Part shown: piece by piece, positions 44,280 through 55,234 of the stretch
Layout: each line of letters starts with the position of its first letter
How positions within the stretch are numbered: position 1 is the stretch's first letter
From: Costus lasius
Taxonomy: Eukaryota; Streptophyta; Magnoliopsida; Zingiberales; Costaceae
NCBI GenBank assembly: GCA_027563935.2
Contig: CM050450.1
Location: forward strand, 28,445,439 to 28,509,438
Reading direction: 5' to 3'
Length of the DNA stretch: 64,000 nucleotides
Translations under genes and position numbers: made by a program
The notes under the pieces: model-generated
Databases searched by the model: none
Told to the model about the DNA's origin: nothing
What the model saw: only the letters and a program-made list of their open reading frames with translations

Positions 44280-45809
44280 CGTAGCACTCTTTCCAGGTCC
44301 GTTCCCTCTTGTGTTGGAGCTTCTCATGGTTCGCACGTAGCTTTGCGTTTTCTTCCGCTTCTAGCTCCTCCCAAGACTTCGGTGAAGTCTTTTCCTCCAC
44401 TGCCTGCTTATACGTCTTCTTCTCCTATGGCGGGTTCGCATCTCCAGAACTCGTCTTCTGTTCGACGTTGCTCTTGCCGACTGCGTCTTTCGGCTCTGCT
44501 TCTGCGGGGGTCGGTGATGATCTTCCTGCGACCACTGAGGCAATGCGCATAACTCCTATGTGAGCATCTACTGGTTCCTCGTCATGCACCACCGCCGGTT
44601 TCTCCGCTAGCTCGCGATGCACAATCGCTGCAATCGCGTTCACCCTCTGTCGATCCGGACAGTCGCGTATCCGGTGCGGTCCCTTGCACAAGAAGCAGGC
44701 AATCGGTCTCAGTTGACCTTGCCCTCACTCTGTAGGTCGAGTCTGCTCCTGCCATGCTGGTTGTCCTCTGTTTCGTCGGGGAGAGGGCCTCTCCCTCTCT
44801 GGCGCTCTAGGTCTCGGTGGAGATAGTCGCTTCGGGGGCGACCTTTGTGCTCTCTGGAAGGTCGTCCCTGAAGCCCTCTGGTCCACCAAAGACTCGGCTA
44901 TAGCTGCAGCCATCCTCCAGTCCTGCGGCGCATGTCGTCGAACCTCCGTTGCCGCCCAGGGTTGGAGATTCCGGAGGAAGAAGTACCTCCTATCTCCCTC
45001 TGCCATCTCAGGTAGCTCCAACATCAGCGCGGAGAACGCCCTGACATACTCCTGGATCGTCCCTATGTGCTTTAGCCGATCCACCGCCTCTCGCGCTTGG
45101 TCCACCGAGTTTCCGGGAAGGAACTGCTACCGCAGTTCCTCTCGGAACACCTCCCAAGTCCAACTAGCCGCCTCTGATGTAGAATCAACTTTGGTTCTCC
45201 ACCAGAGTTTTGCATCATCTGAGAGATATGCTGTGCACACTCTCACCTTCTCCTGATCTGTGACATGGTTAGCTTCAAAATATTGTTGCATGTCCCATAG
45301 AAAATTACCCAATACTTTTGCAGATCTGGCCCCTTTGAACATTGCAGGTTCTGGGGTGCGAACCTTCCCGTTGCCGTTGGGAGCCCCATACTCCGCCCTA
45401 GTTGCTGTAGGACAACCCCCTTGTGCCTGCGCCAATGCCATGCGCGTCACCGCCAGATCAGCCAATATCTGCTGTTGCACAGTCGTGGAGTTGGTCAACT
45501 GTGTTGTCAAGGTTGCTACCTGACCTTGCAACGCAGTCACCTGCTGAGTTTGTGCTGTCAAGGCCGCCACCTGCTGTTGTAGCGCCGCCATCCCTTCAAA
45601 GTTTTGCTGGGCTTCAGCCATCCCAGCCAAGGTTTGTTGCAGGCCAAGAATCTGCAACCTTTGCTCTTCAATCGTGCGATGAAGTTCCTCCACATGAGGA
45701 ACTACCGCATCCCTGCTATTCCCCGTCAAACCGAGCACCTGCTCGATCCGGGCAATGCGATCTCCTTGATTCACCATGCTGTTGGATCACTTTAAGCTCT
45801 GATACCTAT
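44280..45809 (-). pseudogene. gag: Gypsy C gag, internal copy 2
   Basis: Same gag as internal copy 1. The start is at 45777 (MVNQGDRIARIEQ). Here the C-run at 45416-45420 keeps coiled coil and capsid in one frame (216 codons), but a TAG at 45127-45129 replaces the Gln after EELR. The frame then continues as DQAREAVDRLKHIG, with the shared TGA before the zinc knuckle CFLCKGPHRIRDC. The gag C-terminus is cut off by B1 at 44279. Between them, the two internal copies show that the frameshift and the TAG arose after the duplication. A PBS-like GGTATCAGAGC lies at about 45792-45802 on minus. Confidence 0.88.
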
Positions 45810-47123
45810 TGTCACGCCCCGGTCGGATCAGCCTGAAAACAGCGCTTATCCGTTGTCTTAGGGCCGTCCGGCGGAACACCAGAACGTGATCGCGCTAGGG
45901 TTTCCGGACCGAATCTTGTCCCCAAACTCGAAACCCTAGTTTCCCGCTCAACTTTTTATCCCCAAATTACAATTCTCACGGATAAAACCCTAACCCTAAT
46001 TCCCAAATCAGGAAATCAAAATACCTCCTCTTCTAATTTTGACCGAAGTCAAAATTAACACCAATTTAAATCGAATTTCACTGTTCGAACTCGGCCGCCG
46101 AATCGCTCTTGCTGACGTCACGCTGACGTCAGCCGCTGATTAATTCGTTCACTGCGAACTCGGTATCCGGGTGACGTCGGCTTGCGTCAGCCGTGCAAAA
46201 TCGCGAAATCAAATTCTCGCCGCCGATTTTGACTTTGCCTCGCTGGCGTCTGCTTGCGTCAGCCGTCTGCGTCTCGAAGCGAACGCGCAACGCGTTCGTC
46301 TACGCTCCTCGTCCTCGGCAGAGCGCTCGCCTGCGCTTGCCGTCCCCAGAGAAGATGATGCCGACTGGAAGGCCGCCCGCCTTCCTTTGTCTAGCCGGTC
46401 GCCGGCCGCCTGCCAGCCGACGGTTGCCGAAGTCATCGGAAATAGAGAAACGACGCAGAAATAGGGAAGAAGTAAGAGAAGAGGAAAAGCTTCGATTTAA
46501 CCGTTTCAAGCTGCAAAAACCTCCCTCGCCGGTCATCTCCTTAAAGCCGGTTACAATCACTCGGAAAGCTCCCTCAAGCCTTCCAAAGCTCACTCGCTCA
46601 CAGTTCTCTCTCTCTCTCTTCCTTCGTTCGGTCGCTCGCCGATCGTCCCTCTCTGTTTCGCTCTCGTCGCCGTTCACAGAGTTCTCCGATGGTGAGGATG
46701 CTCGTCCCTTTTATGAAGGACGAGGCCGCCGCCTCTTACTTCCTCGCGCCTACCCGCTTCGCTCGTTGCCCGGTCGCTGTAGACGCCGTCTCCGCGCGTC
46801 TGATCTCCAAGCCAGCAGTCTGAATGCCCGCTCGCCCCCTTTTCATTTGCGCCTGCCTGCGCGAACTTTTTCCGCATCCTTCGCGTGGAGCCGCCTTAAC
46901 TGCTCGTGCCTGCATCCGAGATTTTCGCTCCTCCGCGAGCTCCGTCGCCCAGCCGATCTCGGTGTCGTCGTCCGCTTCGCACGCGAAGACGCCGTCACCA
47001 CGCGTGCGTCGTGTTCGTGCGTTTGGGGTCAACGCCCCAATTTTGACCTTGCATTCTTTGTGGGCTTGGGCTTGGGTCTAGGCCACCCCTCCTGGGCTGA
47101 ACCGGGGAGCCCAGGGCCTAACA
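45810..47123 (-). repeat. C LTR 3 (5' LTR of the array)
   Basis: 1314 bp. It differs from LTR 1 at scattered sites, for example AAATTCTCG against GAATTCGCG and GCGAACGCGCAACGCG against GCGAACGTGCAACGTG. It includes the paired TGACGTCA sites at 46113-46120 and 46124-46131. It ends GGGCCTAACA, followed by ATTAG. A 311-codon frame on plus spanning much of it is not conserved in the other LTRs and is treated as chance. Confidence 0.9.
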
Positions 47124-47180
47124 ATTAGTATGGATTGGCTTTCATCTTATCATACCACCTATTGTCAAACCCCTAGAAAT
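47124..47180 (+). pseudogene. Gypsy F protease, right part
   Basis: Resumes the frame broken at 30756: after the duplicated 5-mer it reads S-MDWLSSYHTT. Joined in register with DMQDYDFLL on the far side, this is the C-terminal end of a gypsy aspartic protease. Similarity fades after about 20 residues. Confidence 0.85.
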
Positions 47181-47750
47181 AACTATCATAATAATTTTTT
47201 CCTATTCAACATAATGTAATTACCTAGGATCCAATGTCAAATCACTGTAATTTGAAAACAACCTCAACACAATTATAATATACTTCTAGGGGAACAACAA
47301 CATCAATTAACAAATTCAACAAATTTTAGTCATCTAACAAAATATATTTTGAACATCATACTTCATTTATACATCTTATCCACAATATTTACAAAGTGAT
47401 ATTTAATAAAAATTGCTCAACCTAACCCTATACAACATTAAATGTATTTGCATGAGCACATCATACTAATTCCTCAATAATATATCCAATTGAACAGAAG
47501 CATATAAGCAAATAATTATTTTAACTTCTTCTCCATTGTCCCGACAAAAATCACCCTAAAGCAAACCTGTATTATATATATAATCAAAAGTGAGCTATGA
47601 AACTAAACAGGAACTACATTGCCCACGCAGCAAAATGCTTTTATACTACTAACCTTTAAAACAAGATTAATAATATGCTAAGGAAGCAACATAATTAAAT
47701 TTTCCAAAGAGATATCTCAAATACTAACATAATGACATCTTAAGTATATA
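47181..47750. other. AT-rich sequence without recognised features
   Basis: AT-rich DNA after the F relic. I see no ORF, repeat or motif that I can support. Confidence 0.5.
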
Positions 47751-48080
47751 GAACAAGGATGATATCAATAACCTATGAGTATCAGTGACATGATAGGAAC
47801 AAATAACAATATCATTAACTCATGAGTATCAAAAACATCATAGAAACAAAGATGATATCATTATCTCATGAGTGTCAAAAGTATCATAGGAACAAATGAT
47901 TAAATCACTAACTCATGAGTGTCCAAGCATCATAGAAGGATTAGTGATCATATCAATAACTCATGAGTATCAAAAGTATCATAGAAAGTCTAGTGATCAC
48001 ATTAATAACTCATAAGTATCGAAAGTATCATAGGAACAAATAATAATACCAATAGCCCATGAGTATCAAAAGTATGATAG
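47751..48080. repeat. Minisatellite, seven units of ~47 bp
   Basis: Seven head-to-tail units, each built like GAACAAATnAnnATATCA, then TAACTCATGAGTATCAAAA, then a TATCATAG-type end, with unit lengths of 46-49 bp and 75-90% similarity by eye. No gene. Unit ends are conserved, so the array grew by tandem duplication. Confidence 0.88.
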
Positions 48081-48397
48081 AGGAACTAGTGGGACTATAT
48101 CACATCAAAGTCTTCCATTTATAGAAGCAGGACTCATCCACTTCTAGGTAAGTCCACAAACATAAGCCAAGAAAGGTCATGCCATGACCCAACCAAATGT
48201 GAACAGAGAGACTCTAGGGGTGGCTTCCATGTACTCAAGAGGTGGCCCTATTATTTCTAATGTCGTATTTTGCTATATGCAGCACTTACTACTACATCCA
48301 TCACCAAATATGGAGGGATTCTAGAGGTGGCTCTTATAGACTCAATAGGTGGCCTCCATTATTTCTAATATGACACATTGCTTTATGTAATAATTAA
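48081..48397. repeat. 107-bp repeat units, right copy
   Basis: After about 120 bp of unique sequence, two units of roughly 107 bp start at 48209 (GACTCTAGGGGTGGCTTCC) and 48316 (GATTCTAGAGGTGGCTC). The second is cut by an A LTR at 48398. Same family and same orientation as 16539-16748. Confidence 0.7.
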
Positions 48398-49989
48398 TGT
48401 TGGGAAACTCCAGAGATTTTAAAATTTTTATAAATATTCAACGGAAGCAAATCCTCGAAACAGACCAGTCTCAAAAACCTAGAAGATCAGCTCATGCGAG
48501 GGGGTCGACACGATGTGATAAAAAAGATACCTAAGAGCAAAGAGAAGTGATGTCGATGTAGGCACTTAAGCGTGCACCCTCTGCAGTCTCACGTACAACC
48601 GATGCTTGAGTTCCCTTCTTCCACACCCGATGCTAGCCTCGAGAAGAAGATCCATGCCAAGGGAGACATTCTAGTCCACTCGCGCCACCCTCAAGGTAGG
48701 ATTCACCAAGGGGAGAGGTAGAAGAAGGATGCCGCCAAGCCTCACCAACACTTGTGCCAAAGGGAGGAAGAGGTAGGGAAGCTTGCGGCCTAGAAGATGG
48801 AAGAAAATCACTTGGCCTAACACACCTTACTCTCGCCCTTGTTCTTGCTCATGTCAACGAAGATGAGATGCCAAACAAGGGGCGGCAAGAGAAGGGTATA
48901 TAGGCGCAACTCCAAGAAGGGTTTGCCTAGGGTATGATGGAAGGGTGGCAATTAGGGTTTGATGCAAGGAACGTCTCCAAGACTTTACCTTAATTATCTA
49001 CCCATTTGCCATATTCGCCCAAAGCTTGCCATACAAGTCATTCAAGCCATATGCACCCCAAGCATTGCCATAAAGGCAAGCTTTCCATCCAACGATAAGG
49101 CATATGCAGTTATGACATGCCTAATGAAGCATTAGGTGCCTATCATACCCCCATTATGCCCTTATGCGCTAATAGGAGGAATTTCTCCCCATTATACCCT
49201 TATGCGCCATTACCACTTCATGACAACTTATTTGCAGGCCCCATTGGGTAATGGGCCAGCCCAAACTTCATTATACAAGTTGATTAAGTCATTGAATCTA
49301 ATCCAATGCAACCCAAGTCAAATGTGGCTAACCTTGGTCAACTTTGGGTCAATATGCTAAAAATGAAGTTTGGATGCAATAAGTTTCTTCTATCTTTTCA
49401 AGCCCATTAGCGCTGATGAAATCTCCCAAATAGATCCGAGTTATCCAATAACTCGATCATAAAGCTACCCGATCAATATGAGAACTCGAGTATCAAAGTG
49501 TCCGACCCTATAGGTTCCGTTGATGTTGGCAGTGATGAACTAAGGTCATTACAAGCAGTGAGTGAACCTAGCAGTGCATCGCTGCTACCCAAGTCTTCGG
49601 AATGAATATCGACATCGACGTCCCCATTATCGCAAGAAGGTACCAATGCATTACAGTTTCTTTGCTAAACTGATATTCGATTGGACAAGTATGTCACCAC
49701 TTGTTTTCACCCAATCACATTATCATGATTAAATCAGACTTTTACCTGGGTATGGCCATACACTTTCAGCCATGCAACCATAAGGGGCCCATGGATATCA
49801 AGCTTCCCTCTAGAAGGGGCAAATCCTCTATCTGTCTATTTATCTTCTCAAATGGGTCATGACATACTCAATGACAACCGTTATAACCTCCCAACTATGG
49901 TGAGGTGTTAAGTTGTATCAAAGCATGTCCCTAACCATATAGAAGAGTCAATGACTTCAAGTCAAGGGATTAATGTATCTCCTGTCTGG
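48398..49989 (-). mobile_element. Truncated LTR of copia family A (A5)
   Basis: On minus, the 3' end reads GGAGTTTCCCAACA (TGTTGGGAAACTCC on plus at 48398). The sequence is colinear with the A LTR backwards until about 49989, within GGGATTAATGTATCTCCTGTC. The first 370 bp or so of the LTR are missing. There is no PBS next to the 3' end, so it was a solo or 3' LTR. More diverged than A4. No TSD can be scored. Confidence 0.8.
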
Positions 49990-50094
49990 TAGACCAAAAC
50001 TTATTTCTAGTGTCACGGCCAAACTCGTTGTTGAGCGTACAGGGACTTTGTCACTCCCTAACACGGTTCCAAAATCTCATTATGTCACCAAGCT
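49990..50094. other. Short spacer
   Basis: Unassigned sequence between the truncated A5 LTR and the proposed end of the D 3' LTR. Confidence 0.4.
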
Positions 50095-52029
50095 TATTGT
50101 GTCCGCAAGTGCATGGATACTCGAAGTAATAAAATAGATATCGAACCCACAGAGACCTTGTTTGCTGAGTACTGAATAATTGATTTCTTGTTATCTAGGT
50201 GAATCGAAAGTATGCAAGTGAGCAATAGAAGACTAAAACGGAAATACCAGAGAGAGAAGACTGGGACTAGGGTTTCATTCACTTTAAATTCTATGACTAG
50301 ATGTAAATAGAGATTTGTTAGTTTAATTTTATCATGGTAAAGGCATAGTTTACTTCATAAAAGGATTATCTCACTTTCGTGCAGACAATCATACAGGGAT
50401 CAATCCTCACTTTTGCGCAAGATCTATCCTAACGCTGAGAATAAGTAAACCATCAAGCAAAACAACCCAAGGATCACTTTCGTGCATCCGAATTCTCAGT
50501 TGATTATCACAAGTGGAATCTCAAGGATCACTTTCGTGCATCCGAGTCTCAACACAAGTTTTACTCATGGTTCTACAACGTTCTGATCTTTGCTTTCGCA
50601 CAAGATTTCCACGTTTGACAGCTCGACTCAATCCTAGATTCATATTATTATCATGACAATTTGTCTACTAAAATCAAACAATGAGAACTAACCTAATTTC
50701 TTAAAGAAAGCTCCTAACATGCAATTCTAGGGTTCCAAGTTCTTAAGCAAGTCACCTTTTGGTCCTTATTGCGAGAACTTTAAAACATGAATAATAGTAT
50801 GAATCTATGGAGAATCAAAAGTGCAATTATCACATGAGTAAAATTATCATGCTAAAATTATATGTGAAGAAATAGTGGAAAAAGAATCATCTAGCTATTA
50901 AGAATTAAAGGGAATTACTCCCCCGTGTCCCATGAAAGTTTAAGCTAGCATAGTGTAGGAGTTACAATAATCCATGGTTTCAAAAGATCGAAAATCAAAG
51001 AGAAAAGAGAGTTTAAGAAAACACACCATGGCTGTAATTAATTTGCATAAGGAGGCGCTGTGAATAGTGTCGGTGCCTCCTCTTTCGTCGTTTTCTCCTC
51101 TAATTGATTTCGTTTCACGCTGAAACTTCTGGAGCACCTTCTCCTCCTCTATGTGTAGCTTCCACTCAAGTTTCACGGCTGGAGATGTGCTGTACACTTC
51201 CCGGCGGTGAAACCCTTGGCGGCGGCGTGTAACTCGATTTCTCCCTCTGTGGTGGATGAAAATTAGGGCTTTTGGTCTCCTCCTCTTCGTCTTGGTGAAA
51301 GCTCCCTTTCTTCTTCTTACGGTTTTGAATTTAAAGGTCTCGATCGTCGGCAATCTTCTCCGCAAAAATTGGGCTTCAAATTTGACTGTGGAATCGCGTT
51401 TAGAATTAGAATTATGGCAGTGTAATATGTTACGGTTCTGCTGTAAAATCGGTCGCGTTCTCTGATTCAAAATCTCTAGAAAATACAGCACTGTAAAATG
51501 CTTTATGGTCGTGCCATAAAATTGGCTGAACTCTCTAGTCGAAAACGTCTGGAAATTATGGCACCGTAAAATAGTTTTCGGTAGTGCCGTAATTTCAGTG
51601 AATGTCTCTGGTCTGAAGGCGCTGAAAATTACGGCCCGTATAATTTCTTATGGCAATGCCATAATTTTCAGGAAACTTTCTAATGAAAAAAATCCCCAAA
51701 TTACGACAGTGCTCTGATATTACAGTAGAGTACGAAAATACGGTACCGTAATATAGATTACGGCCCTGCCGTATTTTGGTTCGTGACTCCAATTCTCTTG
51801 AAATTTGACATGTGATCTCTTCTTGATGTTGTGAATTCATCCATGCATTCGGATTGCTTGAAATCGACTGAAAATCGTGCCTTTTTACCTGAAAATGATT
51901 AAAAAACAAAAAGAGTGTAGATTCCGCAAATATCGATAAAAAAGGCATAAATATAAGCAAAGTCTATGAATATGACACAAGAACACCAATGAAATGGCAC
52001 TAAATTTGCGATAAATTTCGGTGTCATCA
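50095..52029 (-). repeat. 3' LTR of gypsy D, minus copy
   Basis: Proposed from TGATGACACC (52029) to GGACACAATA (50095), about 1.94 kb. The terminal CA has become TA. Homology to 14634-16460 runs over most of the length, including the GTCCGCAAGTG end block. A hairpin-repeat array occupies about 51400-51790 with units of roughly 72 bp. Confidence 0.55.
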
Positions 52030-52563
52030 AACACATAAGGCTCAAACTTTGCTTGTCCTCAAGCAAAAACCAAAAAAATTTTCAAAATTTGTTCATAGGC
52101 ATAGACTTTCTCATGAAAAATAAATTTCTAATATACAATCACTAATGAAAAATTTCCATCAATTGACTCATAAAATTTTAAATAGACATATCATCTTTTG
52201 AATTCAATTCTCAAGATTCACAACTTTATCAAATAAAACTTTGCAACTTGTACAAAAAATAGAATCTCAATCTCATGACTTTACCTAATTTTCAATTTAA
52301 ATCTATGATGCTTTTGTTTGCAGGAATAGGATATCCAAAATCTTTTTCCACTCAAAATTTTCTTTGCTTTATTTGGATGGCATGTACCCACATAGATACA
52401 CCCTTTTTTATCATTCACATTCTCTAATTTTTGATTACCACCTTTTTTTCTGGTGACGAAGTTAGAGTACACTAACCACATATTCAGTGTAATAGAACTC
52501 ATGTCTTTTCAGTAGAAAGAATTTTACTAAAGACAGCGGAGTTAATGTGAGTTGATTCCTCTC

Positions 52564-52609
<46 letters not shown>

Positions 52610-53301
52610 TTTTCAGACTTCAACCCATGTCCTTTGGTACCACTGTCAATTTTACACAGTGCCAAGTAGGGGAGTCACTCACTATTTTTGGACTTTGGAC
52701 TCTTTCTTCCAAACAAATAGCAAAATAAATCAAGCACCAATTAGACTAATCATGTGATATCAATTCAAGAATCATACTCGTATGCTGATTTTATTCAAAA
52801 AGTAGCTTTACTTTCAAATTAAATTTCCCAAATAACATATCTCCCTAAAATTTCACTCATCAATCAAAGAAAAACTTCAAAAGTAGATATGCATAAGAGA
52901 AATAAATTCGGCATGATAGGTCTAGACTTATTCACAAGTTTTGGATTCATTCATCATTATCAATAAGAGTCAAATAAATCATCAACATTATTTCCAAAAT
53001 AGATCGAAGCCATAGATCTCATTAATAAAAAATATGCTCATCATCATCAAATATCAACATGGTGTATCAAAATATCAAAAACATAATCATGTGCGGTACA
53101 ACCATATCGAAATAGATCATCAATAGCAGAATATCATTATACAACCATATCGAAAATAAAAGAATATAGGCGTGTAAAGCAGAATAGCGCTGGCGGACAC
53201 AAGTGTGGTGAAATCATCCTTCCCTTCAAAAACATGCAATATCAATAAGATAGGGCGAACAAAATAGCAAGAAGTAAGGGAAGATGATACTCACAAAGCA
53301 T
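52030..53301 (-). other. Gypsy D 3' non-coding region with (AT)n
   Basis: AT-rich, no supported gene. A dinucleotide run (AT)n of about 20 units lies at 52566-52605. The GGTACCACTGTC segment that is duplicated in the plus copy occurs once here (about 52638-52680). Confidence 0.7.
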
Positions 53302-54189
53302 CTACTCCTCATCATCAGGGTGTGTAGCTTCAGTGTCCCTTGCAGCTGCATCTATAGGATCGTAGTGTGGTTGCTCTCCTTGATCACCGTAATAGCCATA
53401 GTTCCTATGGTCTTCATATCCAAAGCGATCATAGAGGAAGTTTCCCATGTCCTCCATATGATTACTCAATCTCTCTACATCCTGGTGGATGTGCCCAAGA
53501 GACTCAGTCACCCTCCCTATGGAGTCAATCATCTTATCCATGCGGTGCTCCTGATTATACATCTGTGCAGATAGAGCTTGGAATCCTGGATCGTGGGCAC
53601 TAGGAAATCCTCCTCTAGGTCTGTGTGAAGAGTCACCAATAGGGTGAGAAGAATCTGTAGCGTGCTGGGGTGACTCCATACCAAAAGGATCACCTCTTCC
53701 ACCGCATGTGGGTGGTGGTGGAACAGTGTCAAGTGGTGGTGTAAAGGCTCCCTTGGCTGTGCTCGGAGATAATTTCCAATTGGCTCTCTCTTTCACTGTG
53801 GTCTTCTCAGTGTGGGGTAAAGGTAGAGTTGGGACATTTGGTCCAAGCACCAGACAAAAGACATCTCCCGCTCTAATTATCATTTTCATTGCCATGCAAG
53901 ACTCAAGATCAAGTCTTGCATTCCCCTTTGCAAGTTCTATCCCATAGGGCTCAACTCCTAAATATTGGGCTATAGGAGTAATCAGTCCTCCTATCACTAT
54001 TGCGCCCCTCTTCGCCCTAGCAACTTTATCCATATGTTTCATCATGAAGAAAGCCACATCAATAACAAATCCATTCAGCATACCCCAGAGAAAATATAAC
54101 TCAGCTTGACGGACCATGCCATCACTATCGCCTCTCCCAAACACAGTATGCGCAAGCACTCTATGTGTATACTTAATGCATGGATTCAT
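53302..54189 (-). pseudogene. Gypsy D accessory ORF, C-terminal part
   Basis: 295 codons from MNPCIKYTHRVLAHTVFGRG. Residues 30-55 (LYFLWGMLNGFVIDVAFFMM) are hydrophobic. GAIVIGGLITPIAQYLGVEP follows, matching the pattern of plant transposon proteins (PF20167-like): a hydrophobic stretch, then a GLIT block. A Pro-rich linker (DTVPPPP), a probable coiled coil (HRMDKMIDSIGRVTESLG) and a strongly acidic end (THPDDEE) complete it. Its start overlaps the stop of the upstream part by four bases. The plus copy reads through this point in one frame (SNPCIKYLHRVLAH), so the two parts probably were one protein of about 470 residues and the overlap marks a frameshift. Function unknown; its position after pol is where Athila-type elements carry an env-like gene, but I see no signal peptide. 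Confidence 0.72.
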
Positions 54190-54710
54190 AATCTTTGAAG
54201 CTCTGCCGAAACAGCATAGAAATGACTCTCATCAGTAATCTGACTCCAAAATATGCCTTCAATGAATCCCAGGGGGATTTGAGAATATCCATCTGTACTC
54301 AAATCAAAGATAGCCCTGATCTCTTTTAGTGTGAGTTTTCTTTCTTCATTAGCAAGTCTGAATGTAATCTCTCCTTTTGCAGGGCCATGTGAATTCTCCT
54401 TCAAATCTATGATCAGGCTGCTCATAAACTCCAGGACTAGTGGCAAATAAGTGGGTGGAGTCATCTGAAAAAATTTCTTGGCTTTGATTTGATCAAACAT
54501 CCATAACACATCTTCATACAATCCCAAAGCCTCTAAAGTCCTCCTATCAGCGTATTTTGTATTGATAACCTTCCTTTTTAGAACCTGATTATACCTTGTC
54601 TCTTGCATCTCATTCCTAAAGATAATACCATGAGGATTTTGAGGTTGGGAGGATTCAGCTGGGGCCTTCCCTTTCCTTCTTGGAAATATGGATTTTGTTC
54701 TTGGTGCCAT
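54186..54710 (-). pseudogene. Gypsy D accessory ORF, N-terminal part
   Basis: 174 codons, MAPRTKSIFPRRKGKAPAES, ending SAELQRL. It contains NPHGIIFRNEMQETRYNQVL, TLEALGLYEDVLWMFDQIKA, PPTYLPLVLEFMSSLIIDL and LANEERKLTLKEIRAIFDLS. The basic start (K, R, KGK) could serve nucleic-acid binding or nuclear entry. Roughly 60-65% identical by eye to the plus copy, and most differences are conservative. It fits the N-terminal half of putative plant transposon proteins. The stop overlaps the ATG of the next part. Confidence 0.75.
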
Positions 54711-55234
54711 CTCAAAGTAACAAGCTACAAACTACATGTTCAAGTCACGATATAGCAATATAATGATTGAATCTCAGCAATGTTTACAGATAATGTTAGT
54801 TAATCATAGCTCAAAGTCTAGAAATTTTCATCGAAAATCGAATAGTGGAAATCTGGGCGAAAAAACAGGGTGGAAAACTATCATTCAAACACAATCTCGC
54901 TCAATATACTCCACAAATCAGTCCAAAAACTCTACAATCTAACTAGGAAGGCTCGCCTATCTTATACGAATCAAATGCAAACAAAAATCTCTCAAAATGA
55001 ATGAGAAATGAGGAAGAACGAGTGAAAGCGGCAAAAATCGTGTAAACACGCCAAAGTCTAAAAATCGGTGAAGAGAGTACGCAATCGTCGGCAATAACAT
55101 GATTGGAAGAGTCGCCGGCATGCTCTGGTGGTCGGAGAAGGTTGGAGGTGCGAAGTCGGCGTAAAAACAAGTGAGAATGAGCGTGAAACCCTGAAATACG
55201 GCCTGGAAACCCTAAAAATGGCACAGGAATCACG
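54711..55234 (-). other. Gypsy D leader before accessory ORF
   Basis: Non-coding sequence between the hairpin repeats and the accessory ORF on minus. It corresponds to about 11620-12037 of the plus copy (both contain CCGTATTT-AGGGTTT-like wording). No ORF supported. Confidence 0.5.

Larger units (their letters stand above)
30757..47123 (-). mobile_element. Tandem three-LTR array of gypsy C (gag-only)
   Basis: LTR - internal - LTR - internal - LTR, all in minus orientation: LTRs 30757-32072, 33704-35020 and 45810-47123; internals 32073-33703 and 35021-45809 (the second interrupted by B1). Flanking 5-mers CTTAG (30752-30756) and ATTAG (47124-47128) match in four of five bases and lie in the protease frame of F, so the array occupies a single insertion site. 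Each internal is about 1.63 kb and codes only for gag, like the non-autonomous TR-GAG elements of plants. Pol must come from elsewhere. Confidence 0.88.

Noticed and set aside
46193..47128. 311-codon open frame on plus in C LTR 3
   Set aside because: It lies wholly in an LTR, its frame is broken in the near-identical LTRs 1 and 2, and GC-rich sequence gives long chance frames on several strands here.
47751..48080. CRISPR-like regular repeats
   Set aside because: Units are fully repetitive without unique spacers, and the context is a plant nuclear genome. The D hairpin arrays were rejected as CRISPR for the same reason.
53302..54189. Gypsy D accessory ORF as a viral envelope gene
   Set aside because: One hydrophobic stretch only, no signal peptide, no glycosylation-rich ectodomain or cleavage site; it fits a plant transposon protein domain better.
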